This document shows positions 13,101-21,200 of a stretch of 64,000 nt of DNA, in pieces. The translations under genes were made by a program, and so were the position numbers. Below the pieces are notes generated by a model. That model was not told the origin of the DNA and did no database searches. It worked only from the letters and a program-made list of their open reading frames with translations. Source of the DNA: Bugula neritina (Eukaryota; Bryozoa; Gymnolaemata; Cheilostomatida; Bugulidae). The stretch covers positions 16,745,633 through 16,809,632 of the forward strand of contig OZ037769.1 of the NCBI GenBank assembly GCA_964035545.1. Reading direction: 5' to 3'. Numbering within the stretch: position 1 is the stretch's first letter; every line of letters begins with the position of its first letter.

Positions 13101-16100
13101 ATATTTCTAATCTGTGTGAAGCCAATACCCTGCTCTAAGTGCATTGTTGTGGTATAAGCGAGCAACCCTACTTGAACACTTTCTCACTTCCTGTTTGTAG
13201 CAACGTACTGAATCTACATAACCTGGGATCAGATATGTACACCCAGCAGTCTTCAAAACTGAGAGAGGAACTGGAAGATAAGATCCACTTCTTCACAGAG
13301 GAAGCTGATAACCTACAGGTGTTACTATGTAATACTGTACTTAGTTATGATAACCTACAGGTGTTACTATGTAATACTGTACTTAGTCATGATAACCTAC
13401 AGGTGTTACTCTGTAATACTGTACTTATTCAAGCCATGTGTACCACTACAATGCCATTACTATTCTCTAAACCGGAACTTTTCACATGTACTAGTTTGTA
13501 GCGCTGCATTTGCTATAAGAGATTGTAATATGTAATAATACAGTTATATACCGACATTGTATTTTATTCACTTGCATCATGCCACACCCAGTATGCTGTA
13601 CTAAATATGCTGCGTATGCTACCTGTGTTACAGGGGTTTCACATGCTGGCTGATATATACGATGGATTTGGTGGCTTAGCCTCTTCTGTAGCCTCAGATA
13701 TTTCTAATGAATACTCAAAAAGAGGCTGTATCAGTTTCTGCCCCTTCTATAGCCAACGAACTTCTCAGGTACTGCGTAATGAGTACATAAAGTATGCAAG
13801 ATAATTTATATTTTGTATGTATACTTAATAAGTCTGTGTATACTCCTTGTATCGATCTCGGTAAGATTCATGGAAAGATGTCAAAAATCGATCTCCATCG
13901 ATCTGAGCTGGTCGGTCTGTAGAGATTGAACTCAGATCTCAAGGCAATAAGACCATGGAAAGACGCCAGATCGATCTGAGAAGTAGAAAAAGACTGTTCG
14001 CTAAAGTGTTGTCTGCTAATAAAAATGATGACTTAGTGTTAATTGCTAAGCAAAGTACATAATAATTACGAGAGCCACTTTTTCAGATGCCAAAACTTTG
14101 ACTTTCAGTACAATGATTAAAAAAAACTCAATTATATGAAAGTATAAATAGTAAAAGGTACAAAAAAAAGGAGCATTTAAATTGAATTTAAGTGACTAGT
14201 AAATCTTACTTTCATTAGTCATTTGCTGCGTAATTTCAAGCCTAACAATCCTGCAAGTTTATGAATAATCTGCAAGACAGCTATTTATTTTATATAAGCT
14301 GTCAAGCTAAAAAATTAAAATTAATTATCATAAATTGGCCAAACTACTTTACTCTAAAGGCTTTGCTGCTTATAGATTATAGTTGGCGTTAATTTCTAGA
14401 CTGCAACAATCTTGTTTTCTAATCGCAGTAGCTTTAATCCCTCAGGTGGGCAAACAAATTATCCGTGAAAAAATTATTTACTCAAGAGCAGGCAACTACG
14501 CAAGATTGATCTGACACTCTCATGGAAAACCGATAGATCTGAGCACAATTCTCAGATCTATCTCTATGAGGTCCATCTGAGATCTGTCCATGGAAAGCCG
14601 GTGTTCATAAGTTTGTGTATACTTAGTTGCTAAGCAACAGAAGCCATTTTCTATAGTTTATAGTTAGTGAATAAAATACTACAACCAAAATACATGATGT
14701 GTATAAGGATTGCATCATTCTGAATTCTAATCTGTTTTCTGATGTAGGACAACTCCCAAAGTCTACACGATCTGATAAACTCAGTACTGAGTGTGGTGAG
14801 GCTGATTGAGGCTGGGTTCACAGTCGTCCCTTTAAGTCTAGTTGACAATCCATGGAACTCAGTACATCATAAGCACGCACAGTTGCCCGGTCTTGTATAT
14901 AAGGTGTGTGTTCTACTCTCTCTCACCCAGTATGGTCTTATCACAGCTGCCCCATTATTCTCATGAGAGTATCAACATACTGCTTTGTTTTACTTTCTTG
15001 TTGGAAGACAGGCTAAATAGTACATCAGGATTTAATTTACTGCTAATGTCTCTGTCAATATTGCGTTCACTGGAGTTATTGTCTCAATCACACAGGTTCT
15101 ATATTGGAATACAATATACTGCTATATTCAAACTGTAGTAAACATAGCTTATTTTCGCTATTGTATTATTGTATTTATTTAAAACTGTATTATATAGAAT
15201 AATCTCCCCTACCATATTACTGTATTATATAGAGTCATCTCCCCTACCATATCGCTGTATTTTATAGAGTCATCTCCCCTACCATATCACTGTATTATAT
15301 AGAGTAATCTCCCCTACCACATCACTATTATATAGAGTCATCTCCCCTACCACATCACTTTATTATATAGAGTAATCTCCCCTACCATATCACTGTATTA
15401 TATAGAGTAATCTCCCCTACCATATCACTGTATTATATAGAGTCATCTCCCCTACCATATCACTGTATTATATAGAGTCATCTCCCTTACCATATCACTG
15501 TATTATATAGAGTCATCTCCCTTACCATATCACTGTATTATATAGAGTCATCTCCCCTACCATATCACTGTATTATATAGAGTCATCTCCCCTACCATAT
15601 CACTGTATTATGTAGAGTCATCTCCCCTACCATATCACTGTATTATATAGAGTCATCTCCCCTACCATATCACTGTATTATATAGAGTCATCTCCCCTAC
15701 CATATCACTGTATTATATAGAGTCATCTCCCCTACCATATCATTGTATTATATAGAGTCATCTCCCCTACCACACAAGTGCTGTATTCGCTGCCGCACTG
15801 GACACAGCTACGTTGAGTCACAGACTTCTAGAAAGTTCTCTTCCACTCTATCACCTGACAGATACTCTCAGCTCAGCTGGAAGAATGGTATACATGTATA
15901 CTTTACACTACATTCACTCCTGTCTTACTGACAGAAGACTCTGGCCATGTGGCCAGCATCGTGAGAGACTTAGTTCTTAGTTCTACCTGGTAACCCTTGT
16001 CCTCAGGGGTGCTCACAGGGGTGGAGCACTTTAACAGACTTTATGGGACTTATTGAACAAGAATAAGTTGTCTTCTCTTTTTTATTTAGAGGCTGGAAAC

Positions 16101-17392
16101 TTTATGCTAGTTTGAATAAAGTATTGCGTCTGTATAAGAACAATCTTGTGTTGGAAAAATTTATCTTTTCTTACTTTTTGTCTCATGTAACGCTAACTGT
16201 ACTCTAGATGCAATAGAATTTAACTGTTGGCAGACATGTCTACTAATTATAGACAGAGGAATGTATGTGATTGTATAGTCTCTACGTGTAGATGTCAAGC
16301 CTCTTATCTAGTTACGAGTTTGTTGAACGCTCTCAGGTGTCGAATCTCTCCCTGACTCTACCACTTCCTCTGGAATCACATCTCAGTTCACAGAGTCTCC
16401 TCAACAAAGCCCGGAATCCACTCGTTTCTCTCTCTCCTCTCCACGATGGCAACGTCTTGAGGTCCCCCTCTGTGCAGTCTGTAGTGTTGCGAGGGGCTAA
16501 GGCTAGCTGTGAATCACTACTTCAGGAGGCCGTCAGCACCTGGTACCCTTCCACCCCCTCGTGAGTTCCCTGTCTACACCACTTTCTGTTCACAGCTTAC
16601 TGCTATATGTTGTATACTGTTATATTCACGTCACACTCTGTTATACTCACGTCATATACTGTTATATTCTGTGTAAGTAGATGATATTTGAAATTATATG
16701 TTTCTTTTTCAGATCCATAATGGAGGTGAGGAAACCGTGTAAAGTGACCTCTCCATTTCCTCACATATTTGACAGTAAAATAGACGAGTTTGGATACAGA
16801 AGTGATAAACCCCGAGAGAAGCGTAAAGGTAATTACAGCTTTGTAATATAGCTGTGAGAGTTTTCTCTATCCCTGTAAATTATTGGTCCACTGATGTGAG
16901 TTATTGGAATTATCTGCCTGCTGTTGTAAAACATGCTGATTGTAGAACACATCTATGTTATTTCACATGACTCTAGTCGTGGAATAACTCACACATACTT
17001 ATGAATATATTAATAATAACTCGAGTGAATTATTTCACTAGTTTCTTCAATTTGAAAGTTGTAGCTGAAGTTTTAATGTGAAAGTAAAAGATATGCATTC
17101 TAGATAATATAATATTTGGATGAAGTTGGCGTGTAGTTATCATTCCCTGATAATATGTTGCTCAGGTGTGCAGAGTGTAGCAGCAATGACCTCTCTGTCT
17201 ACGACTAACCAAAGTGTTCACATGTTGTCACATCTGCTGGAGAGATCACGTAGACTTAGCAGACGACATTTACACAAACATCTAGAGGCTGGGATGGAGC
17301 TGGACGACTGGAATGACTCTCTCAATACTTTAGGAGAGCTCATTGGAAAATATGAGGACGGTGATGCAATGGAAACGAGTGACAGTGAATAA
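1190..17392 (+). CDS. MSTO1: Misato (MSTO1/DML1) homolog, 13 exons, 584 aa
   Basis: Exons: 1190-1264, 9693-9785, 10028-10143, 10526-10625, 11850-11922, 12534-12678, 13201-13318, 13634-13768, 14748-14903, 15756-15887, 16292-16560, 16713-16828, 17166-17392. They sum to 1755 nt with consistent phases and GT-AG junctions. Exon 1 encodes the family's N-terminal signature (QIGHLSNFVGAHWWN). Later matches to the family are YTPRLIAVDL (exon 3), WCDYLRVHLHP (exon 6), FHMLADIYDGFGG (exon 8), LPYHTSAVFAAALDT (exon 10) and QSVVLRGA (exon 11). Length is close to the roughly 570 aa of the human protein. Misato is a tubulin/FtsZ-related eukaryotic protein linked to mitochondrial distribution and fusion. Oddities: a gypsy element lies antisense in intron 1, exon 7 has a triplicated donor, exon 10 has an amplified acceptor, and exon 6 has a tandem NAGNAG acceptor. 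A polyadenylation signal AATAAA is at 17422. Exon 10's start is the least certain, because many near-copies precede it. Confidence 0.93.
1942..2212 (-). repeat. 3' LTR of the gypsy element
   Basis: 271 bp, reading TGTAGTGAGG... to ...TTACTACA on the minus strand, with 6-bp inverted ends. On the element's strand it carries a TATA-like TTTTATATAA followed by a possible AATAAA polyadenylation signal. It also contains the palindromic E-box core CACGTG. It matches the copy at 9246-9516 base for base as far as I can compare by eye. Confidence 0.95.
2213..2226 (-). promoter_or_regulatory. Polypurine tract of the gypsy element
   Basis: On the minus strand the bases just inside the 3' LTR read GCTGGAGGGGGCGG. 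A purine-rich run at this position is where plus-strand DNA synthesis is primed in LTR retroelements. The tract is short and has one C near its end. Confidence 0.6.
2569..3657 (-). CDS. Gypsy accessory ORF: zinc-finger and coiled-coil protein (362 aa)
   Basis: An intact 362-aa frame in the position where some retroelements carry env. It has no signal peptide or membrane segment and so does not look like an envelope protein. The N-terminus is acidic. A C2H2 finger follows (C153, C156, H169, H173), then a C-x-C...H...C cluster (C181 region, H194, C200). After these come a proline/arginine-rich stretch with a basic SRKRRW motif and a C-terminal heptad-like region (about 317-358). The layout suggests a nucleic-acid-binding, self-associating protein, but no function is known to me. 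I recall similar hypothetical proteins in invertebrate genomes, which would fit a mobile-element origin. A splice-like signal (CTCAG then GTAAGC) lies just upstream, near 3690, so it may be made from a spliced RNA. Confidence 0.75.
   Translation of the reverse strand: METSLPSVSSDLIALIESQLLGTESYVKGDENIKMADDLLDLELDTMSLCQSTRHDSVPRVLSEKMYDSQTSNSRLSSELWCKDHIRSNSNSALLDTALSPLSGDMPSLEMAWNEEPVPTTLPEALLQQSCWVTTDTETLIREHKGDRQCTTCRLCQLHFTTPRRLRVHIPQHYFTTFCPCGEYSYHRDYILRHQRTMGCHIGHLFEVDESSFPQFLNLIRPFISDPVRYERLRQEFPAPRTITQGPCPKPPGYRKPRISHSSPPARTVPHPDSIPRVVLRRIDIPQRWRPSPPVSPRPSRKRRWPSSSPNRHSAPARNLGEAEERIRELEKEVQRLTPRISAAASELRALSASVARMKGSA
3723..4388 (-). CDS. Gypsy Pol tail: proline-rich C-terminus after integrase
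   Basis: An open frame of about 221 codons continuing the integrase in another frame. It contains a long proline-rich stretch and the motif RQPPAYLKDF, which resembles the C-terminal tail of many gypsy integrases. The start assigned here is arbitrary. The frame opens just after a run of eight C (minus strand; G on plus, 4390-4397), where the integrase frame runs off into a non-homologous end. I read it as the natural tail of Pol, cut off by one extra base in the run, and not as an independent gene. Confidence 0.65.
   Translation of the reverse strand: MLEPRRQTVTRGRQRHGPEFEVVVPRGEDLVRQETPLPPTEVRPPPPVPSLPPPLPVPHPRPEVQNPPVGGAPSGDNSREGNTTTNGGPETPQVEQNSPPVSTPPQPTAITPSPADASPPLERGQRTRQPPAYLKDFICDRVTNGSYESLAGRRTERLATKRGSCEHHGNLNFCEGGVVNKTTTPEANSSSRAQQPRCPVFSYADVVKGRRIQTQSTDIQA
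4327..5619 (-). CDS. Gypsy integrase frame
   Basis: The zinc-binding HHCC domain is visible (H70, H74, C104, C107). The catalytic core has D136 (AIDLVGP), D196 (HSDQGAQF) and E232 (NGVVERNNR), the expected DDE triad. A C-terminal barrel-like region follows (GDWVWM...KFVGPYVV). The frame overlaps the end of the RT/RNase H frame by 32 nt and is offset by one base. Its apparent first codon is GTG, which is not a convincing start, so it is normally read as part of Pol. Either a +1 frameshift or one extra A in the A6 run at 5610-5615 separates the two. The last residues, after the C8 run near 4391, are out of frame. Confidence 0.92.
   Translation of the reverse strand: MPKKEGRQPSEEQLRQGCTELRLYCQRWDSLRIGPDGLLTITVAAHNNQYGRKRVICPAAIRRELVWDTHKQAHAGVSRVLSKLQLRWYWPGMEREVRRRVRQCEICQASKHGRLPGEAGRRRLYAGRPWQVVAIDLVGPMPVTPRGNSWILVLTDHFTRWADALAIPDASAPTVARVLDQNVFCYLGLPEQIHSDQGAQFQSQLLSDLCRLWGVNQSRTTPYHPQGNGVVERNNRMLGDALRSLLLGRGQEEWDTVLPQVMRAYRSTPHTSTGETPNLLMLGRETRVPDHLTYHIPEQDYTIHEYASKLIEDLRAAHEILRAKQWQVRREDSQEPPLYRTGDWVWMINYRRRRGQAAKLQPKFVGPYVVVEAMPNHTYKLERSGQVSVQNEARLKPYWASPGAAGAAPPVVGAQEADSNAWAATAWTRI
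5588..9184 (-). CDS. Gypsy Gag-Pol: Gag, protease, RT, RNase H (1198 aa)
   Basis: One continuous frame of 1198 codons, starting at an ATG shortly after the primer site. The first ~250 residues resemble a retrotransposon Gag. Residues 254-267 have exact zinc-knuckle spacing, but the three cysteines are Arg, Ser and Gly. The aspartic protease motif LLDSGCTTN has its Asp near 413. Reverse transcriptase has the YLDD active site at 843-846, and RNase H begins near 990 (DTDASD). Gag and Pol share one frame, so no frameshift is needed between them. Antisense open frames along this region are shadows. Enzyme residues look intact, so apart from the knuckle and the downstream frame breaks the element appears young. 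Confidence 0.95.
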   Translation of the reverse strand: MDEGVTSMEGGEQNIIIGPLGAGEEVYRNMLEVPVFTGCEDIEQFVQEFRETAAIARWPLRVTLTKLRMALTGEAKPYGWKPSINGIIATLRARFGMPVAVAKSRLRGLLRKTCTPLSDHATLVQRLARTAYSDLPETHRRHYTFEAFVQSLNSLDFHHQLQAKGVTTIEAAIQENKAYAGAEQLYKTEEATPQPSREPDHPVRIAAATTKTPIETEISRLMTRLGQLVATITYNHSRKSKRTAAKPPRPMMRRWESGNQGHRPLSGPRFKRQQKPQPPRRPPELRGHKQREKRGGCRQEPVRAQRHTPRQWQTPRRTSQPGRPRDPFSLPLTNRFSPLPVMEQTSEAPQGIGEDQNTSPQGNSHRPRKPRNKRAQPRSAEIEHAGGIRVQPHGGSYFLPGKVAGKAVTFLLDSGCTTNILSRRVFDTLPLKERGALAPYTGEPGTLADGSRIPFYGIIELAGRVRDQAIQETFVISPLEEDAILGMPFLKRHGCHIDFSKSAMLMGGKELTCVDKFGRPLAGGVQVVRNCTIPGRSRATVHCRVNNSQLSGLGVVEGAHSRIQLASSLNRLTDRGEILVQCVNPFSEAVQLPSGSMLGRFHSIQEEDVGPSLGAATEGPQQSPSVRRGTVPSHVKELYQAACNGCTGNVERQTMAQLLRDYSDVFSSGDHDVGLTTAVRHEIPLAAGTTPIRQPTRRLGPEKEKEVSQQVRDLLDRGLIEPAHSAWSSPVVLVRKKDGSWRFCVDYRKLNSVTIQDAYPLPRIDESLDALAGSKYFSTLDLLSGYWQVPLSPDAQEKAAFITRDGLWKWKVLPFGLTSAPATFQRLMEQVLSGLHWKTLLVYLDDVIVISPDFQTHVSRLREVFDRLRGANLKLKPSKCALLQPEVKYLGHIVGRHGVATDPEKVRAIEDWVTPQDLTGLRAFLGLVGYYRQYIPDFAGVAQPLNRLTAKGVTWQWTPVEQRAFDCLKGRLLEAPILAYPDPALEYILDTDASDQNVGAVLSQVQEGREVVVAYYSKSLSPTERNYCTTRKELLAVIKSVKHFRPYLYGRKFRLRTDHASLIWLCKRAEPSSQVARWLEVLAEFSYRIEHRPGKKHGNADGLSRRPDEGCKQCLNIEKRDGGPPKSELRALNHSETEYDWDQGQLLQKASTPPEAIQRLRANPVLADNVRELRRLQEDLPGVVADVYRAKKGGAATQ
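9226..9244 (-). promoter_or_regulatory. Primer-binding site for tRNA-Leu
   Basis: The plus strand reads AATCCCACCGCTGCCACCA, ending in the CCA that is added to mature tRNAs. This matches the 3' end of a metazoan tRNA-Leu (AAG type) as I know it. It sits one base inside the 5' LTR on the minus strand, where the minus-strand DNA primer anneals. Confidence 0.85.
9246..9516 (-). repeat. 5' LTR of the gypsy element
   Basis: 271 bp, apparently identical to 1942-2212. It supplies the element's promoter, with a TATA-like TTTTATATAA on the minus strand. It is followed on the plus strand by the CCAC target duplication (9517-9520). Confidence 0.95.
10360..10497 (-). repeat. tRNA-derived SINE in Misato intron 3
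   Basis: On the minus strand there is a tRNA-like head with an A-box-like GTGGTCTAGGGGTTAGAGC and a degenerate B box (GGTTGATCCCC). A body follows with TTAGGAAGAGCATCCAG, a motif that recurs in SINEs of many animals. A second, more diverged copy of the same motif lies at 50130-50255. The exact ends and target duplications are unclear. Confidence 0.6.
11948..12422 (+). mobile_element. MITE-like element, family 1, copy A (475 bp)
   Basis: A non-coding element in Misato intron 5 with nested inverted ends, including a perfect 15-bp pair (CCCAGTTAGACGCTA and its complement). It is flanked by the perfect 8-bp duplication ATCTCAGT (11940-11947, 12423-12430). It shares long stretches of its interior with 41424-41886. 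An 8-bp target duplication fits hAT or Merlin transposases; no transposase is encoded here. Confidence 0.85.
12687..12980. repeat. 31-bp minisatellite, Misato intron 6
   Basis: About nine copies of a unit containing TAGTGTACTCTAAGTTATAC. The array begins 8 nt after the exon 6 donor at 12679. Confidence 0.9.
13307..13432 (+). repeat. 42-bp triplication spanning the exon 7 donor
   Basis: Three copies, starting at 13307, 13349 and 13391. Each holds the last 12 exon bases GATAACCTACAG followed by the donor GTGTTACT. This yields three equivalent donors at 13319, 13361 and 13403. The unit length is a multiple of three and is open in the Misato frame, so each downstream donor would add 14 residues. 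Confidence 0.92.
13851..14603 (-). mobile_element. MITE-like element, family 2, copy A (degenerate)
   Basis: Ends in CATGGAAAGCCGGTG at 14603, with GATCGATCTGAG-rich termini at both ends. Its interior matches the reverse complement of 27552-28242 over several hundred bases. The left end is decayed. Near-identical 17-bp sequences (ATAAGTyTGTGTATACT) flank it, but they may predate insertion. No coding capacity. Confidence 0.7.
15184..15755 (+). repeat. 35-bp minisatellite containing the exon 10 acceptor
   Basis: About 16 copies of a unit with TATATAG followed by AGTCATCTCCCCTACC. The real exon 10 begins at 15756 with the same AGTCATCTCCCCTACC after the same TATATAG. Each copy therefore carries a candidate 3' splice site plus a stub of the exon start. 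Confidence 0.9.
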
Positions 17393-18445
17393 TAGTTTAC
17401 ATCCATTTCTTGTATTTTTATAATAAATAAAATCACATAAGCTCGACCCGAGTTATTATATAACATCCTTTAAAGTTATAGCTGAAAGCCTTGTAGTTTT
17501 GGTGCTCCTTGAGTTGATATTGTGATGGGTGAAGGTGATCTAAGAAAAAGTCTCCCCAAGAGTTACTGCAACTCACCTTCAAGTAGCGTAAAGTAAGTCA
17601 AATACCTCTAACCTACCAGACTGAAATACAAGATGCATAGTATTAGGTTTGTTATTGCATTGCTCCACATTTACTTCCTTTTCAGGTAGGTCTGGTACTG
17701 CAGGACCACTTGATACCCTTAGAGTTTAGATACCCACCATTAGTAACTACATCAGATTGTGTTGCTATGCAGGTAAAGTCTTGTTCATAAACAAATAATT
17801 TATTCACGTATTTTAAGCATTGCTTTAGAGTACGGAGAAAATTACCTCATGCAAAGGTGTTTGATACAGATGATAGGGTGATTATAATGCATACAGCATC
17901 AGTGCCCAGTGAAGCTGTGCAAATGTTTGATTCTTTATGCATCAGATGCTGTGAACTATAAACAACATACAGTATCAGAACAATACATTACTTGTGCTCA
18001 ATTTCACTTAGTGCACTGAATATACCTCTACCCATACTGTATATTTATAGGGAATTGTTTTGTCTGGTTGCAAAGAAAACACTATATTTAAATAAATAGT
18101 TTATTCAGATATTGTCTTAGAAAAAAGCACCCAGAATTCAATAGTCAAAGCACTAAACTGCTTATTGTAGAATGTTTAACACATAAAACATAACATGGGG
18201 CAAGCCTGATAAAATAAATATATATTGAAGAAGAAAATTTTGTATTGTCCATATTTAAGTCAAAATGATACTTTTTGAGCAATTTAACAGAAGCGAATAT
18301 ACTTTTATATATAGTAATAATTTGAGCAGTTTTGGAAGACCAGATATGGAGGCGTTATGTACATTTCTTGTATGACTGGGTAAGAGCAAAGCACCACAGG
18401 CCACGTCTCTCTCTATAATATAGTAGTACAGTCAGAACTGTAACT
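17393..18445. other. Convergent intergenic region, Misato to LIAT1-like
   Basis: 3' UTR of the Misato-like gene (AATAAA at 17422) followed by AT-rich sequence and the 3' end of the minus-strand LIAT1-like gene. No other gene is supported. Confidence 0.5.
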
Positions 18446-19727
18446 TCAGCAACTTATAGCCGAGATCTTAGACACAGATGCCACAGGTTTATAGAGTACA
18501 GAAGGGCCTGAGATGCTTGCCCCGCCAATAGTGTAATGATTAGACACTCCAAAACCAGGAGGTAAGGCTATCCTTGAAATGAGTCCAGTGGAAGAGCCCT
18601 GCACTCTCTGCTTGTTCTGAGAAGCTGTCATCTGAGATGCTGATGACTGAGCCATGTGTCTGTATCTCTCTCTACGTCTGTGTTTATATAGGTCAATACG
18701 TCTGCTTTCCTCGTCTGAGTCATCCAACTGATTGTGCCACCTCATGGTGTCTGCTGAAGCTGAGGAACTGGGCTGGTCAGCATCAACGGAGTCACATGAC
18801 TGCAACACTGATGAGTCTGCTGAAACAAGTAGTAGATACTAGTCATGTGACTAGTAGTAGTAGTCATGTGACTGTGCTTGTAAAAGAGTTGATCGGTCAG
18901 AGTCTTCTGGTAGCAAAAAACTCTCTTTCTAGAGCAGGAAGTAGAAAGGTTGTGGCTGAATGCTGATGATGATTGTGGTAAGATTGTGACTTTAGCAATA
19001 ACTGAGGATTTTCACTCCGCCTTTTAGCCACAAAAACTCATTATAAGTGAAATTTCAAGGTCAAGGTGAGTTGGTATAAAAACATTGAAATATGATACAA
19101 GTTTATCAATTTTTTATTGTTTAGCTTATATGAAGACTCAATTAGAATATTTATAAAACTCAAGTTAAGTGAGCTGCCATTGATTAATTGTTAAATCAAA
19201 ATAAGCTTTCAGTTACATATATTACAATTATATTAATGACCATAATAAAGGCTGGCTGACTTGGAGAATTTTAAAAATACTGAGTTAAAAAATCATAAAA
19301 ATACATGATACTGAAACACAACTGCCAACACATATGGACACTTTGTCAACAATAATTTCAGATTATTTTCTCAATTTACAACTTTGCTTAGCACTACAAA
19401 GACTTGTAACTATCCCAAAAGAAACAAAGCATACATTTTAAATTCCAGGGCAAGTAAACAATTCCATACAAAAATTGACAGTTTTTGTAGTCTGATCAAT
19501 AATGCTCATTTACCAATCACTATTACCTTTAGTTACTTACTGCGTTCATCCTGGTTAAGTGTGTCAGTTACATTTACTGTACTATCAATGGTGCTTTCCT
19601 CTGTTTTATTATCAAATTGATGTTCCACCTTTTTCTCTAAAAAAGCTGAATTCTTTGACTTTTTTTTCTTTTTCACTTTACTCTTCCTTTTTGACTTTGG
19701 GTTTTCTGTTTTGCTAATTCGTTCCAT
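18446..19727 (-). CDS. LIAT1-like protein, two exons, 186 aa
   Basis: Exons 19727-19541 and 18819-18446 (187 + 374 = 561 nt), joined at a GTAAGT donor and a CAGCAG tandem acceptor. Exon 1 carries a lysine-rich block (about residues 11-24: KSKRKSKVKKKKKSK). Exon 2 carries TMRWHNQLDD and then RRIDLYKHRRRERY (about 87-116). A Lys-rich stretch followed by an R-W-acidic-IxxYKxxRRxRY segment is the pattern I associate with LIAT1 (C17orf97), a ligand of the arginyltransferase ATE1. The rest is low-complexity and Ser-rich, so the protein is likely largely disordered. The gene converges on the Misato-like gene and diverges from the kinase gene. Assignment rests on short motifs. The two-exon structure is firmer than the name. 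Confidence 0.62.
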
Positions 19728-20884
19728 TTACTCTTGTTTTTTGAAACTAATATTTGCAAGCAGACTGTTTGCAAGATGGCATTCACTACAACTGTATAAG
19801 TAATAAGACATAGAGTAATAGCATTAGTATTAGCATTACTATTTAAATGTTATTATTGGTGTTTTTTATCTCATAATGATAAACCTTTCAGTTTTTGTCT
19901 GCAAATAAACTGTAGAATAATAATGACAGATTTATGCAAATGGTCCACTACAAAGCACAAGCTATTTTAGTTGTGAAACTATGACTACGAGTTAAATTAG
20001 GTATTAACTTTTGAGCTTAACATTTAGTGATCTACAATTACATATTATAATTTAAAATAAAACTTGTATTTCATCTTCAGTGTAATATGTATTTTAGGTA
20101 TAAGAATTAAAATAACTAATAGTAATAATATAATTACTATTAGTGATACAATCACAACAACTGCCTATTCATATTGATTATTGATATTCATAATCATATT
20201 CATATTGAATTTTAAATATAAATATTTCAATTGGAGTTAATGCTTTTCTTGCACTGCAATATTGCTTAAACATTAAATCACTCACCAATAAAGCAGTTGC
20301 ACCACACTCAAATCTTTTAAAACAAAAACATAAGAACCAACGATTTTCTAAGGTGTGATATTTTGCTCTCTACCCTGGACATGGACTTGGAGTCCATAAC
20401 GCATTGGCGTTTGGAACTGGCACTTGCTTACTGCACTGACGATTTACTGCTGTTACCATAACTATGCGCACAGAAATCAAACATAAATATTATTAAATAT
20501 ATTTTTAATTAATAGCAAACAAAATTAAAAATATAAAAAAATAATTAGTGATTTTTTGTTGTTTATTTGTATTAATTGATTGGCAAGAAATAACAATATT
20601 ACTACGCACTCTAGCAGAAGGCGTGGCGGAAAAAGCTAACAAAGCGACACCTAGTATTTTTGCTTCTTCTGACGGAAATAGGCATAAGTGCAAGGCTAAA
20701 ATATATCAATTTCATTGCTAATGAGTAAAACTAAATGCAATATAAACATTTATTCTCTGCTTCTACATTCACATTGACATTGTGATGAAAGATAGACAAA
20801 ATTATAACTTCTAGCTTTTATCATAAAATTTAGCACTGGTATATTATATACCAGCTAATTTACTTTGTCTTTTACTTTTAATAT

Positions 20885-21200
20885 TCACTAGTAGTAGTAC
20901 ACTAGACGTAGTACTACTACTAGTACTAGACTACTAGTAGTACTAGTAGTAGTAGTGGTAATAGTAGTACTGTAATACTAGTAGTAGTACTAGTACTAGC
21001 AGTAGCTAGTACTACTAGTACTGTAGTAGTAGTAGCAGTAGTAGTACTAGCAGTAGCTAGTACTACTAGTACTAGTAGTACTAGTAGTAGTAGTACTACT
21101 ACGTAGTAGTAGTGGTAGTACTAGTAGTACTGTAATACTATTACTAGTAGTAGTAGTACTAATAGTATTAGTAGTACTACTAATAGTATCTGTATTAACA
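20885..21200. repeat. TAG/TAC trinucleotide-rich tract
   Basis: Imperfect mixture of TAGTAC, TACTAG and TAGTAG words. Because CTAGTACTAG is self-complementary, the tract has many short inverted repeats able to form hairpins. Confidence 0.85.
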
